DNA of 64,000 nt from Photobacterium proteolyticum (GTDB lineage Bacteria > Pseudomonadota > Gammaproteobacteria > Enterobacterales > Vibrionaceae), in contig NZ_MJIL01000069.1 of assembly GCF_001939735.1 (NCBI RefSeq), forward strand, positions 124,001-188,000, given 5' to 3'. Of the stretch, positions 18,144-27,258 are shown one piece after another (position 1 is the stretch's first letter; every line of letters begins with the position of its first letter). Under the pieces are notes generated by a model. It saw only the letters and a program-made list of their open reading frames with translations, was not told the origin of the DNA and searched no databases. The position numbers and the translations under genes were made by a program.

Positions 18144-18785
18144 ATGAAAAAGACTGTTTGTGCTTTAGCTGTACTCGCTACTATATCCGTTGCCCCTCAG
18201 GCGCTGGCCCACAAGAAAGGTGATTTTCTGGTGCGTGCAGGTGCTGCATCTGTGATGCCTAATGAAAGCAGTGATAACGTACTGGGCTCGCTGGGTGAGT
18301 TTGGTATTGATTCGAATATTCAGCTTGGCCTGACATTTGGTTACATGGTTACCGATAACGTCAGTGTCGAACTTCTCGCGGCGACACCGTTTAGCCACAA
18401 GGTATCATTGAATGGTCTTGGTGACATTGCCGAAGTTGAGCATCTGCCACCAACACTGATGCTTCAGTACTACTTTATGGAGAGCACCAGCAAGTGGCGT
18501 CCATATGTGGGGGCCGGGCTTAACTACACCACTTTCTTCAACGAAGAATTTAACTCGACAGGCAAGAATGCCAAGCTGAGTGATCTGTCGCTGGATGATT
18601 CTTGGGGCCTGGCGGCAAACGTCGGTATTGATTATCAGCTAAAAGATGATTGGTTCCTGGGTGCCTCTGTCTGGTATGCAGATATTGGTACCGATGTGAA
18701 CTTTAAGGCGGACGGTGCGCAGCAGTCTGTGAAAACTGACATCGATCCTTGGATTGTTATGGTGTCGGCCGGATATTCCTTCTAG
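18144..18785 (+). CDS. ompW: Outer membrane protein OmpW
   Basis: 213 residues from ATG 18144 (in-frame upstream ATG at 18129 rejected: no signal peptide from there). A signal peptide ends at ALA before HKKGDFLVRAGAASVMP, the classical OmpW mature start. The rest reads as an eight-stranded beta barrel with LPPTLMLQYYF and a terminal aromatic residue (VSAGYSF). OmpW forms a narrow hydrophobic channel in the outer membrane and is induced by lack of oxygen; two FNR-type boxes lie upstream. GGAGTC about 10 bp before the ATG is a plausible ribosome site. Confidence 0.95.
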   Translation: MKKTVCALAVLATISVAPQALAHKKGDFLVRAGAASVMPNESSDNVLGSLGEFGIDSNIQLGLTFGYMVTDNVSVELLAATPFSHKVSLNGLGDIAEVEHLPPTLMLQYYFMESTSKWRPYVGAGLNYTTFFNEEFNSTGKNAKLSDLSLDDSWGLAANVGIDYQLKDDWFLGASVWYADIGTDVNFKADGAQQSVKTDIDPWIVMVSAGYSF

Positions 18786-19058
18786 TGGGATAGGGATGCA
18801 GCCATGGTGCCTTTGCCGTTCCTGCTATGTTCGGGATGAATCGAACCAAGTCGGAACAAGTTTGTTACAACTTGTTGAAAATAAAAAGTTTGTTAGCAAA
18901 TCAAAGGCGCCGTTTTCTGGCTGGAATTACGCAATATTTGAGAACTTGGTCACTGAATTGTACTTGTAGTGACCATAAATCTAATAGCTCCTTGATCAAA
19001 CTCAACATCCAATTCGCCAAAGTCGGAATAATGAAGCCTCAAAATTATGGAGGTCTCA

Positions 19059-19340
19059 ATGGAATTGAATCCGGTTTTTGCCCGTCGTCTTTACTTAGCG
19101 CTTCTTGTTGAACAGCTTGAACGCCCTAATGTTCCTAAACTCATTGAAATTACTGGCTGGCCGCGTCGTACTATTCAGGATGTATTAAAAGCCCTGCCGG
19201 GTTTTGGCATTGAGTTAGCATTTGTACAGGATGGTAAGCGCCATAATGATGGCTATTACCAATTAAGTGACTGGGGACCGTTTGACTTGCAGTGGGTTGA
19301 AGCGAGAGAGCAGGACATCATTACATCCGTTTCCAGCTAA
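19059..19340 (+). CDS. Small winged helix-turn-helix protein
   Basis: 93 residues from ATG 19059, with TGGAGG 5 bp upstream. A helix-turn-helix unit (LIEITGWPRRTIQDVLKAL, about 28-46) is followed by a wing-like strand pair and an acidic C-terminus. The protein looks like a conserved vibrio DNA-binding protein of unknown target. It is too short for a sensor domain. It is monocistronic and converges with the narQP operon across a terminator. Confidence 0.82.
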   Translation: MELNPVFARRLYLALLVEQLERPNVPKLIEITGWPRRTIQDVLKALPGFGIELAFVQDGKRHNDGYYQLSDWGPFDLQWVEAREQDIITSVSS

Positions 19341-19369
19341 TAATAAACCGCTATTTTGCGGATTATTAT
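19341..19369. terminator. Bidirectional terminator between the wHTH gene and the narQP operon
   Basis: TAATAAACCGC / GCGGATTATTA form an 11-bp stem with one mismatch and a 6-nt loop; A- and T-rich flanks allow use in both directions. Confidence 0.65.
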
Positions 19370-19412
19370 CATGTCTTACTTTCAGTTAACAACCTGAAAC
19401 CGCTGGCTATAG

Positions 19413-19739
19413 CTAGGGGCAATCGTAGGCATTGCCCAATAGTGTAACCGAGGTGCCGAAAGCTTGTGGGTGATATAGTTCCACGGTATTGGCACCACGC
19501 TGCACGGCTTGGTTTTTCAGGTCGTTCAGGGCACCCTTTGTTAGTGCCCGGTTGCTGATAAACCAATATGAATACCAATGCCCTTCTGAGCCGATTACAG
19601 TTCCCTTATCGGTGCATGTTTCGAGCTGTTCTGATGCATTCCAGCGTATACGTATACTCTCGCTATGGGCATGAGGGCGCGTAGTCTCGCAACCTGCTAG
19701 CAGTAACAGGATAAGTCCGACACCACGCCGAAATAGCAT
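19413..19739 (-). CDS. DUF4156-type lipoprotein coupled to narP
   Basis: 108 residues. The lipobox LLAGC puts the lipidated cysteine at 17. The mature part has two further cysteines and the segment LKNQAVQRGANTVELY seen in DUF4156 proteins. Function unknown; it should be anchored in the envelope. Its ATG shares one base with the narP stop (TAATG), so its translation depends on narP. A link with nitrate signalling is inference from position only. Confidence 0.75.
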   Translation of the reverse strand: MLFRRGVGLILLLLAGCETTRPHAHSESIRIRWNASEQLETCTDKGTVIGSEGHWYSYWFISNRALTKGALNDLKNQAVQRGANTVELYHPQAFGTSVTLLGNAYDCP

Positions 19740-20365
19740 TACTGGCCCTGATACTCAAGGTACAGCACTGTGGCAGCCGTACGTGATTTTACTTGCAGCT
19801 TTTTCAGCAGGCTCTTCATATGCACTTTTACTGTCGCTTCTGAAATATACAACGAGTCGGCGATCTGCTTGTTGCGATACCCTTTTGCCACTTCTTTCAA
19901 TATTTGCATTTCCCGATCTGTCAGTGAGTTTAACAACGAGTCTTGCTCCGAGTTGTCTTCCAGGTATTCGCGTACCAGATCACTATAGGCCTTGCCGCCG
20001 CACAGCGCTTGTTTTAGCAGTTTAATCAGCTGCTCTGGCTCGGTATCTTTGAGCAGGTAGCCGTCGGCACCTGCCTGGATCAGCGCCTTGACATCCGAGC
20101 GGCTGTCGGAAACGGTGAGAACGACAATGCTGGCGTGGATCCCTTCGGCCCGCATGGCGTTAAGTGTATCGAGCCCGGACATGCCCTTCATGTTCAGGTC
20201 GAGCAGAATAAGATCGGGCTCTTTTTCGCTGGCTAGCAAAACAGCATCGGCACCGTTGCTGGCTTCACCTACAATTTCAAAATCTGGTTCAAAACTAAGT
20301 AACTGGCTGATCCCCCGTCGCATTAGCGGGTGATCGTCCACAATCATTATCTTCCAACATGTCAT
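19739..20365 (-). CDS. narP: Nitrate/nitrite response regulator NarP
   Basis: 208 residues: receiver domain (about 5-120) with phospho-acceptor Asp56 in LILLDLNMKGMSGL and Lys in YLLKDTEPEQL, then a LuxR/FixJ-type helix-turn-helix (LTDREMQILKEVAKG ... ISEATVKVHMKSLL, about 145-205). The neighbouring sensor has a P-box and the divergent genes encode periplasmic nitrate reductase, which favours NarP over other NarL-family members. It should activate the nap operon when phosphorylated. It follows narQ by 11 bp. Confidence 0.93.
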   Translation of the reverse strand: MTCWKIMIVDDHPLMRRGISQLLSFEPDFEIVGEASNGADAVLLASEKEPDLILLDLNMKGMSGLDTLNAMRAEGIHASIVVLTVSDSRSDVKALIQAGADGYLLKDTEPEQLIKLLKQALCGGKAYSDLVREYLEDNSEQDSLLNSLTDREMQILKEVAKGYRNKQIADSLYISEATVKVHMKSLLKKLQVKSRTAATVLYLEYQGQ

Positions 20366-20376
20366 AGTTATAATCC

Positions 20377-22071
20377 TTAAGACTCAAGCGAAAAGCTCAA
20401 GGCGACCTCACAGCCGGAGCCTTGGGTTGTATTAATTGTCAGTTCACCATTCAGGCGTGATGCCCGCTCTGTCATTATCGCCAGACCATAGTGATTGAGT
20501 TTTTCGTTGGCAGGGTCAAAGCCCTCTCCGTCGTCGTTGATCTTGATGTTAACGTGTTCGCCGTCCTGATTACAGGAAACGATGATCTCGTCTGCTTGTG
20601 CATGCTTGATTGCGTTGAGTACGGCTTCCCTGATCAACTGCAGCAAGTGAACCTGATGGTGTGCATCCAAATTCAACGACGATAAGTTGTTGTCTACAAT
20701 GAGCATAGCATCTGTTTGCTCATCAAGCGGCTTGAGCATCTCAACTAATGCTTCTCCAAAATTCGCTTCCTTGATTGTTAGCCTGAACGTGCTGAGTAAC
20801 TCCCGTAACTGGGTATAGGCGCCAGACAGTCCGCTATCGATATCCGATATGATCTGCATGGCACTCTCGGTCTCGTTCTTGCCGAGCTGCCTTTTAAGCA
20901 GTGTGATCTGAATTTTAAGATAAGACAATGACTGGGCCAGCGAATCGTGAAGCTCGCGGGCAATGGTTGCCCGCTCTTCCATTAGCAATAATTGTTCAGC
21001 CTGTTTCTGGGCCCGGTTGTAGTAAATCCCCCGGGCCAGGGTGCGGGCGATGTTGTCGATCAGGTTTTTATCCGGGCAGGGCAGGGTGTATTGCCACCAC
21101 AGCTGGCCGAGTATCTGGCCATCCAGTTCCAGATCCTGATAATGCCATTGCTGTTGCTCTGACGGTTTGCCTGTTGTTATCTCGGTATTGATGCCGTTGT
21201 TTTCGTCAATCACCAGCTTGGTTGCCGTCAGTCCTTCGATTTCAATCAGGGTATCGAGCATCGCCGAGAAATTCTGTGATGACAGGCGGCTGACAGAGAG
21301 TTCCTGGGAACAGTTATAGAGCACCTGTAACGATTCGTTGGCATGGCGCAGGCGACGGGTTTTCTCATCCACCGACTTTTCCAGCCCCCGATACAGCTTG
21401 CCGAGATCGGCGGCCATTTTGGAAAAGGTACCTGCCAGAATGCCGAGTTCGTTATCACTTTTTACGTCGAGGCTGATATCAAAGTGGCCGTTTTGTATTT
21501 GTTTGCTGGCGCCGACCAGCTGGTTGAGCGGCGAGACGACTTTTCGCTGGGTGAAATGAATAGTAAACAGCGCGACAATCAGGATCAGGCTGAGCCCTAT
21601 CCCGCCAGCGATGGACAGTACCTGAAGTTTGATAACGGAAAATTCTTGCAGCTCGAAGACAAATCGATCGATCCTGTCGACAAAATTGGCAACTTCGTCG
21701 AGAAAAAGATGCTTTTCGCCATCATTGAGCAAGGGGTGCAGGTTCTCCCAGCGACCGATGAGATTGTAGTAGTGGACTTTGATATCGGTCGGGACGGTCC
21801 AGTGCTCCAGGGCGGCCATCGAGGGCGAGAACAGCGACTGCTCGAACTGGTCGAGATGTTCAGAAAACTGCGAGGAGCCGGTCTGGATATCATAGGCCAG
21901 GCGGTAGCTCTGCATCCGGAGCGAGCCAGACACATTGACGGCCTCGGCATCGTTGAGGCTGGATGCCAGCGTCAGGAGGGCAAAGCTGGTGGTCATCACA
22001 GACAGCAGCAGGATTGCCAGCATGGCGCGGGCGATGGTGGTGGTGACAGGCTTGAGCGGCCGATTTCGCAC
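20377..22071 (-). CDS. narQ: Nitrate/nitrite sensor histidine kinase NarQ
   Basis: 564 residues. TM1 (about 14-36) leads into the P-box (VSGSLRMQSYRLA, about 47-60) that binds nitrate/nitrite; the periplasmic helical bundle ends at TM2 (about 152-173), followed by HAMP, a GAF-like middle region, the HisKA_3 dimerisation segment with phospho-His375 (ARELHDSLAQS) and a HATPase with GEGFDPANE. It senses nitrate outside the inner membrane and phosphorylates NarP. It heads the narQ-narP-lipoprotein operon and is divergent from napF, sharing a 313-bp control region. Confidence 0.94.
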   Translation of the reverse strand: MRNRPLKPVTTTIARAMLAILLLSVMTTSFALLTLASSLNDAEAVNVSGSLRMQSYRLAYDIQTGSSQFSEHLDQFEQSLFSPSMAALEHWTVPTDIKVHYYNLIGRWENLHPLLNDGEKHLFLDEVANFVDRIDRFVFELQEFSVIKLQVLSIAGGIGLSLILIVALFTIHFTQRKVVSPLNQLVGASKQIQNGHFDISLDVKSDNELGILAGTFSKMAADLGKLYRGLEKSVDEKTRRLRHANESLQVLYNCSQELSVSRLSSQNFSAMLDTLIEIEGLTATKLVIDENNGINTEITTGKPSEQQQWHYQDLELDGQILGQLWWQYTLPCPDKNLIDNIARTLARGIYYNRAQKQAEQLLLMEERATIARELHDSLAQSLSYLKIQITLLKRQLGKNETESAMQIISDIDSGLSGAYTQLRELLSTFRLTIKEANFGEALVEMLKPLDEQTDAMLIVDNNLSSLNLDAHHQVHLLQLIREAVLNAIKHAQADEIIVSCNQDGEHVNIKINDDGEGFDPANEKLNHYGLAIMTERASRLNGELTINTTQGSGCEVALSFSLES

Positions 22072-22192
22072 TGAAATTCCTTTCTAATTTATTACCAATG
22101 ACAGCTGACTGTAAATCAATTGGTTAGGTTGTTTGTTGAACTATAGTTGTTATGGTCGTAGTAAATATTGTGAGGGTTGTCATTTCTGTTTC

Positions 22193-22236
22193 TTGATCCA
22201 AGACAATTTTACCCCCTATTTAGCCCTAACTAGGTA
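22193..22236. promoter_or_regulatory. Putative FNR and NarP sites in the narQ/napF control region
   Basis: TTGATCCAAGACAA (22193-22206) matches 8/10 fixed FNR positions. TAGCCCT-AA-CTAGGTA (22221-22236) matches 12/14 of the NarP/NarL 7-2-7 arrangement, and a further TACCCCC half site begins at 22210. In E. coli, napF needs FNR upstream and NarP downstream, the same order as here. A palindrome, TTACAC-N5-GTGTAA (22258-22274), lies closer to napF and is unassigned. Confidence 0.55.
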
Positions 22237-22384
22237 TTTAAGCATTTATTACGGGATTTACACTTGCCGTGTAAAAAGATGACGACTTGTGAACAGCTTT
22301 TGAGGGTTTAAGACTGTTTGTCGGCGTCGAAGAACAACCCGTAATGTGTATTTTATTCATATTACTTCACGAAAGGTAAAGCGA

Positions 22385-22876
22385 ATGTTTGATCGTTCTC
22401 GCCGAAATCTACTTTCTCGGCGTCGCACACCGACATTACAGCGACTGCCCTGGGTTGTTGACGAAGATACATTTGTAGATAGCTGTACCCGCTGCAACAA
22501 GTGTATCAGCGCATGTGAAACGCAGATTATTGTCAAAGGCGATGGCGGGTTTCCGACTGTCGACTTTACACGCGGTGAATGTACGTTTTGTACCCGGTGT
22601 GCCGACGTTTGTCCCGAGCCATTGTTCCACCCTACAACGGAACAACCCTGGGGCATCAGGGCGCAAATCAATCCCAGCTGTCTGGCCCAACACAAGATTG
22701 AATGCAGAAGCTGCGGTGATGTGTGTGAGGTACAGGCCATTCGATTCAAGCTCCAGGCCGGTGGCGTGGCTACACCGGAACTTGATGCGGATGTGTGTAA
22801 TGGGTGCGGTGCCTGTCTGTCGGTCTGTCCGGCATCAGCCATCAGTATGTTCACAACAGAACGAGAAGAGAAATAG
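22385..22876 (+). CDS. napF: Ferredoxin-type protein NapF
   Basis: 163 residues from ATG 22385 (AAAGG site upstream), a normal NapF length. Four cysteine groups suit [4Fe-4S] clusters: C34/37/40/44, C66/69/72/76, C99/107/110/114 and C138/141/144/148, in CTRCNKCISAC, CTFCTRCADVC, CRSCGDVC and CNGCGACLSVC. NapF is cytoplasmic and is thought to help load the iron-sulfur cluster of NapA before export. First gene of napFDABC. Confidence 0.95.
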   Translation: MFDRSRRNLLSRRRTPTLQRLPWVVDEDTFVDSCTRCNKCISACETQIIVKGDGGFPTVDFTRGECTFCTRCADVCPEPLFHPTTEQPWGIRAQINPSCLAQHKIECRSCGDVCEVQAIRFKLQAGGVATPELDADVCNGCGACLSVCPASAISMFTTEREEK

Positions 22877-22879
22877 CTT

Positions 22880-23152
22880 ATGGCGCAAGAAGAAGTACAT
22901 ATTTCGAGCTTGGTGGTTCACGTCAAGCCTGAATACCTGGAAGTCGTAAAAGCTCAAATACTTGAATTGCCAAACACCGAGATTCACGGCGAAAGCGAAG
23001 AGGGAAAAGTCATTGTCGTTCTGGAAACAGCCAACCAGGGATACGTGACGGACACCATCGATAAGATCAATAACTTAGAACATGTATTAACAACTTTTTT
23101 AGTGTATCACCAAATTGAACACTTTGATTCGCAATCTGAGGATGATTCATGA
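22880..23152 (+). CDS. napD: NapA signal-peptide-binding chaperone NapD
   Basis: 90 residues with a ferredoxin-like alpha/beta fold; [17 protein letters not shown] and GKVIVVLET are family segments. NapD binds the twin-arginine signal peptide of NapA and holds back export until the cofactor is inserted. It starts 3 bp after napF, and its stop overlaps the napA start (ATGA), indicating tight coupling with its client. Confidence 0.95.
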   Translation: MAQEEVHISSLVVHVKPEYLEVVKAQILELPNTEIHGESEEGKVIVVLETANQGYVTDTIDKINNLEHVLTTFLVYHQIEHFDSQSEDDS

Positions 23153-25635
23153 AAATGACAAGACGTGCGTTTGTTAAGGCAAACGCCGCTGCTTCGGCAG
23201 CAGCTGTAGCTGGTATTACGTTGCCAGCATCAGCAACTAACTTAATCGTTAGTTCTGATGAAACCAAAATCAAATGGGACAAAGCGCCTTGTCGTTTTTG
23301 TGGTACAGGTTGTTCGGTACTGGTTGGTACGCAGAACGGTCGTGTCGTCGCTACCCAGGGTGATCCTGAAGCGCCGGTCAACAAGGGTCTGAACTGTATC
23401 AAGGGCTACTTCCTGTCGAAAATCATGTACGGTAAAGACCGTCTGCAGACGCCGATGCTGCGAATGAAGAACGGCAAGTTCGATAAAGACGGTGATTTCC
23501 AGCCAGTTTCATGGGATCAGGCATTCGATGTGATGGCTGACAAATGGAAAGCTGCACTGAAAAAGCATGGCCCGTCGGGTGTAGGTATGTTCGGTTCAGG
23601 CCAGTGGACGGTAATGGAAGGTTACGCCGCTGCCAAAATGATGAAAGCCGGCTTCCGTTCCAACAACATTGATCCGAATGCCCGTCACTGTATGGCTTCT
23701 GCTGTAGGTGCCTTTATGCGTACCTTCGGTATTGATGAGCCGATGGGTTGCTACGATGACTTCGAGCATGCCGATGCGTTCGTGCTTTGGGGCTCGAATA
23801 TGGCCGAAATGCACCCGGTACTGTGGACACGTTTGACTGACCGCCGTTTAAGCCATCCTCATGTTAAAGTAAACGTGCTGTCCACTTACTACCACCGTTC
23901 GTTCGAACTGGCAGACAACGGCATGATTTTCGAGCCGCAGAGTGACCTTGCGATTGCCAACTTCATTGCCAATTACATCATTCAGAACGATGCCGTGAAC
24001 TGGGATTTTGTCAACAAGCACACTCACTTCAAGCGTGCGACGACTGATATCGGTTATGGCCTGCGTGACGAGCACCCGCTGCAGCAGAAAGCCAAGAACG
24101 CCAACTCAGGCAAGCTGCATCCAATGACGTTCGATGAGTACAAAGCATCTGTTGCCGAGTATACCGTTGAAAAAGCCTCTGAAATGTCAGGTGTGTCTAA
24201 AGAGAAGCTGCTGGAGATGGCCAAGCAGTATGCCGATCCTAACGTTAAGGTGATGTCGCTCTGGACCATGGGCATGAACCAGCACACCCGCGGTGTCTGG
24301 ATGAACAGCCTGGTTTATAACATTCACCTGCTGACCGGCAAAATCTCCAAGCCGGGTTGTGGTCCGTTCTCGCTGACAGGCCAGCCATCAGCATGTGGTA
24401 CGGCGCGTGAAGTGGGTACGTTTGCTCACCGTCTGCCAGCTGACATGGTAGTAAAAAATCCTAAGCACCGTGCTTACGCCGAGAAAATCTGGAAGCTGCC
24501 TGAAGGCACTATTCCGCCAAAACCGGGTTACCACGCGGTTCTGCAGGACCGTATGCTGAAAGACGGCAAACTGAACGCGTACTGGGTGATGTGTAACAAC
24601 AACATGCAGGCTGGTCCGAATATTAATGAAGAGCGTCTGCCGGGCTACCGTAATCCGGAAAACTTCATTGTGTGTTCTGACCCGTACCCAACGGCAACGG
24701 CCCAGGCGGCTGATCTGATCCTGCCGACAGCAATGTGGGTAGAGAAAGAAGGTGCCTACGGTAACGCCGAGCGTCGTACTCAGGCTTGGTACCAGCAGGT
24801 TGAAGCACAGGGTGATTCGAAATCTGACCTGTGGCAGCTGATGGAGTTCTCCAAGCGCTTCACGATTGAAGAAGTGTGGGGTGAAGAGTTGCTGGCCAAA
24901 GCACCGCAGTACCGTGGCAAAACCATGTATGAAGTGCTGTTCCGCAATGGTCAGGTCGATAAGTTCCCGCTGTCTGAAGCGCAGGAGCTTAACGATGATG
25001 CCAAGGCACAAGGCTTCTATTTGCAGAAAGGTCTGTTCGAAGAGTATGCAGCCTTCGGTCGCGATCATGGTCACGACCTGGCACCGTATGATGTATACCA
25101 CGAGGTACGTGGTCTGCGCTGGCCGGTTGTCGATGGCAAGGAAACCAAGTGGCGTTTTGTTGAAGGTTCTGACCCGTATGTACCTGCAGGTGAAGGCTAC
25201 CGCTTCTACGGTAAGCCAGACGGTAAGGCAAATATTATCTTTGCCCCGTTTGAGCCAGCACCGGAAGTGCCGGACAAAGAATACGACATGTGGCTATGTA
25301 CGGGCCGAGTGCTGGAGCACTGGCACACCGGTACGATGACCCGCCGTGTTCCTGAGTTGTATAAAGCGGCGCCTGATGCCGTGTGTTATATCCACCCGGA
25401 TGATGCCCAGGCTCGTGGCCTGCGTCGTGGTGACGAGGTTCTGCTGCAAAACCGTCGTGGTGAAGTTCGTTGTCGAGTAGAGACCCGAGGTCGAAACCGT
25501 CCGCCTGTTGGTCTGGTATTCGTACCTTTCTTCGATGCTCGTATTTTGATTAACAAGCTGATTTTGGATGCCACGGATCCGCTGTCTAAGCAGACCGACT
25601 TCAAGAAGTGTCCAATCAAGATCACCAAAATATAA
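23149..25635 (+). CDS. napA: Periplasmic nitrate reductase catalytic subunit NapA
   Basis: 828 residues. Twin-arginine signal TRRAFVKA (about 4-11), cleaved near residue 29. The [4Fe-4S] ligands are Cys48, Cys51, Cys55 and Cys83 (CRFCGTGC ... GLNCIKG), and Cys181 (NARHCMASA) is the expected molybdenum ligand. C-terminal MopB-binding segments ([18 protein letters not shown]) are intact. The bis-MGD enzyme reduces nitrate to nitrite in the periplasm, taking electrons from NapB. Operon position after napD and before napB is canonical. Confidence 0.98.
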   Translation: MKMTRRAFVKANAAASAAAVAGITLPASATNLIVSSDETKIKWDKAPCRFCGTGCSVLVGTQNGRVVATQGDPEAPVNKGLNCIKGYFLSKIMYGKDRLQTPMLRMKNGKFDKDGDFQPVSWDQAFDVMADKWKAALKKHGPSGVGMFGSGQWTVMEGYAAAKMMKAGFRSNNIDPNARHCMASAVGAFMRTFGIDEPMGCYDDFEHADAFVLWGSNMAEMHPVLWTRLTDRRLSHPHVKVNVLSTYYHRSFELADNGMIFEPQSDLAIANFIANYIIQNDAVNWDFVNKHTHFKRATTDIGYGLRDEHPLQQKAKNANSGKLHPMTFDEYKASVAEYTVEKASEMSGVSKEKLLEMAKQYADPNVKVMSLWTMGMNQHTRGVWMNSLVYNIHLLTGKISKPGCGPFSLTGQPSACGTAREVGTFAHRLPADMVVKNPKHRAYAEKIWKLPEGTIPPKPGYHAVLQDRMLKDGKLNAYWVMCNNNMQAGPNINEERLPGYRNPENFIVCSDPYPTATAQAADLILPTAMWVEKEGAYGNAERRTQAWYQQVEAQGDSKSDLWQLMEFSKRFTIEEVWGEELLAKAPQYRGKTMYEVLFRNGQVDKFPLSEAQELNDDAKAQGFYLQKGLFEEYAAFGRDHGHDLAPYDVYHEVRGLRWPVVDGKETKWRFVEGSDPYVPAGEGYRFYGKPDGKANIIFAPFEPAPEVPDKEYDMWLCTGRVLEHWHTGTMTRRVPELYKAAPDAVCYIHPDDAQARGLRRGDEVLLQNRRGEVRCRVETRGRNRPPVGLVFVPFFDARILINKLILDATDPLSKQTDFKKCPIKITKI

Positions 25636-25654
25636 ATAATCGAATGAAATCAGC

Positions 25655-25687
25655 GTGATTGCCCATGACAGGTTCATGGGTAGTCAC
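25655..25687 (+). other. Intercistronic hairpin between napA and napB
   Basis: GTGATTGCCCATGA (25655-25668) can pair with TCATGGGTAGTCAC (25674-25687): 14 bp with two G-U pairs and a 5-nt loop. No T-run follows, so it is more likely an RNA-stabilising or processing element than a terminator. It occupies most of the 90-bp napA-napB gap. Confidence 0.6.
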
Positions 25688-25725
25688 TCTCTTGACTCGA
25701 ATTTAGCCATTAGGCGGAGAATACA

Positions 25726-26190
25726 ATGAAACGACTAGTTTTAGCGGTCATGGCTGTAGGTATGTTGGTAGCCGGTGCCGTTCAGAGTGCAGAAGAACTT
25801 CATAACCCGGGCGGTATTGGCGGAGTGGAATCTCTGCGTGGCGCCAGTGAGCTCGAAGCGACCCGTGCTGCAGATGCGATGAAACGCTTCCCGCGCGATC
25901 AGGGTACGATTGATAGCGACTATGTTTATCAGCCACCGTTGGTACCGCACACCATTCGTAACTACGAAGTATCACTGAATGCGAATAAGTGTCTGGCTTG
26001 TCACAGCTGGAAAAATGCCAATGAAATGGGCGCGACCAAGATCAGTGTAACCCACTATCAGACTCGTGAAGGGCAGGTGTTATCAGATGTGTCGCCGCGT
26101 CGTTACTTCTGTCTTCAGTGCCATGTGCCTCAGGCTGATGCCAAGCCACTTGTTGAAAATGAATTCCAACGTGTTGATGCGTTGCGCTAG
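25726..26190 (+). CDS. napB: Diheme cytochrome c NapB
   Basis: 154 residues with a signal peptide (about 1-22, cleaved near VQSA). Two c-type heme sites: CLACH (89-93) and CLQCH (129-133); His75 and His110 are candidate distal ligands, matching the bis-His NapB pattern. It is the periplasmic electron-transfer subunit that passes electrons from NapC to NapA. GGCGGAG lies 8 bp before the ATG. Confidence 0.96.
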   Translation: MKRLVLAVMAVGMLVAGAVQSAEELHNPGGIGGVESLRGASELEATRAADAMKRFPRDQGTIDSDYVYQPPLVPHTIRNYEVSLNANKCLACHSWKNANEMGATKISVTHYQTREGQVLSDVSPRRYFCLQCHVPQADAKPLVENEFQRVDALR

Positions 26191-26220
26191 TTATAGCCAT
26201 TAATTAAAGAGAGGCTATAG

Positions 26221-26796
26221 ATGAATATATTAAAAGCATTTTGGCGTAGGTTAACATCACCGAGCAAGGTGGCGGTTGGTCTGGTCTTGTTCATGGGCTT
26301 TATGGGCGGTTTACTGTTCTGGGGTGCCTTCAACACCGGGATGGAAGCAACCAATACCGAAGAGTTTTGTTCGGGCTGTCACGCGCCGATTGTCAAAGAA
26401 ATTCGTGAGACGGTGCACTTTGCCAACCGCTCTGGCGTTCGTGCAATCTGCTCTGACTGTCACGTACCGCACAACTGGACCGATAAGATTGTTCGCAAGG
26501 TACAGGCTTCGAAAGAGCTGGTGGCATTTGCGATGGGGACTATTAGTACCGAAGAGAAGTTCAAGGAGCGCCGGGGCTATCTGGCAAACCGAGAATGGCA
26601 CCGGATGAAAGAAAATGATTCTCAGGAATGCCGTAACTGTCATAACTTTGAATACATGGACTTTTCGGAGCAGGGCCCTCGTAGTGTGAAACAACACTCA
26701 ACGGCACTGGCTTCAGGTGAAAAGACTTGTGTAGACTGTCATAAAGGGATTGCGCATAAGCTTCCTGACATGAAAGATGTCGAAGGCTGGCAGTAA
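26221..26796 (+). CDS. napC: Tetraheme cytochrome c NapC (quinol dehydrogenase)
   Basis: 191 residues: an N-terminal membrane anchor (about 17-37), then four c-heme sites at CSGCH (50-54), CSDCH (77-81), CRNCH (137-141) and CVDCH (170-174). It is a NapC/NirT family protein anchored in the inner membrane that oxidises quinol and delivers electrons to NapB. GAGAGG lies 6 bp before the ATG. No napG or napH is present, so this is the simple NapFDABC system. Confidence 0.97.
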   Translation: MNILKAFWRRLTSPSKVAVGLVLFMGFMGGLLFWGAFNTGMEATNTEEFCSGCHAPIVKEIRETVHFANRSGVRAICSDCHVPHNWTDKIVRKVQASKELVAFAMGTISTEEKFKERRGYLANREWHRMKENDSQECRNCHNFEYMDFSEQGPRSVKQHSTALASGEKTCVDCHKGIAHKLPDMKDVEGWQ

Positions 26797-26835
26797 GGCC
26801 TGATTATCCGGCAATAATAGAAAGGTAGGTATACG

Positions 26836-26970
26836 ATGAGTGCATTAGAATCGCTTATCTGGCACACGCTGGGTTATGCCGCAATGCCAGTGATCATCCT
26901 GGCGGGATTTGCAGCAGTTGCTGCAGTGTCTGTAGGGATTCTGGCTTTAGGTAAAGATAAGAACGCCTAA
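26836..26970 (+). CDS. Small nap-associated membrane protein (TIGR02808 type)
   Basis: 44 residues: MSALESLIWHTLGYAAMP, then one long hydrophobic helix (about 17-38) and a short KDKNA tail. AAAGGTAGG lies 8 bp upstream of ATG 26836. I recognise it as the very short one-helix family TIGR02808, described from Vibrio and Photobacterium next to nap genes. It lies 39 bp after napC and before the operon terminator, so it belongs to the nap transcript. Function unknown; stabilising NapC is only a guess. Confidence 0.82.
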   Translation: MSALESLIWHTLGYAAMPVIILAGFAAVAAVSVGILALGKDKNA

Positions 26971-26990
26971 GTCAGTGTTAACTAACTGAA

Positions 26991-27019
26991 AAGCCATGTC
27001 GAAGGACATGGCTTTTTAT
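26991..27019 (+). terminator. Terminator of the nap operon
   Basis: AAGCCATGTC / GACATGGCTT stem with a 4-nt loop and a following T-run. The T-run touches the stop codon of the minus-strand gene at 27019. Confidence 0.9.
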
Positions 27020-27222
27020 TACCCGCACGTTGGGGGCGATGCCCGTTTGACCAAGCCAATAAGCATCATGCTCATCCAAACCAGATATAGCGGTAGCCAT
27101 TCAACCAGAAAGTGCCTGAGAAGAGAGTCGCTATACTCCAGCAGCCAGATATCAATCAGGTGCAAGATGACCATGCTAATTGAGCCTAGAAAGCTAAATA
27201 CCAGAAACGATGGCCTATCCAT
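27019..27222 (-). CDS. Small membrane protein behind a Fur box, unknown function
   Basis: 67 residues with two predicted membrane helices (about 6-28 and 40-60) and a short cytoplasmic end. AAGGAGA lies 5-6 bp before ATG 27222, a strong ribosome site that supports a real gene. A good Fur operator lies about 40 bp upstream (27259-27277), so expression should rise when iron is scarce. I do not recognise the family. It could be an accessory of a transporter or respiratory complex; no partner gene is adjacent. Confidence 0.7.
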   Translation of the reverse strand: MDRPSFLVFSFLGSISMVILHLIDIWLLEYSDSLLRHFLVEWLPLYLVWMSMMLIGLVKRASPPTCG

Positions 27223-27258
27223 GAGATCTCCTTCAGAGTAATACTCTTCAATATAGAT

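Noticed and set aside
21343..22074. Plus-strand ORF (243 codons) opposite narQ
   Set aside because: Antisense to a clear sensor kinase with intact motifs; no start signal and low-complexity composition.
24388..25101. Minus-strand ORF (237 codons) opposite napA
   Set aside because: Antisense to the catalytic subunit gene; no ribosome site and no recognisable domain.
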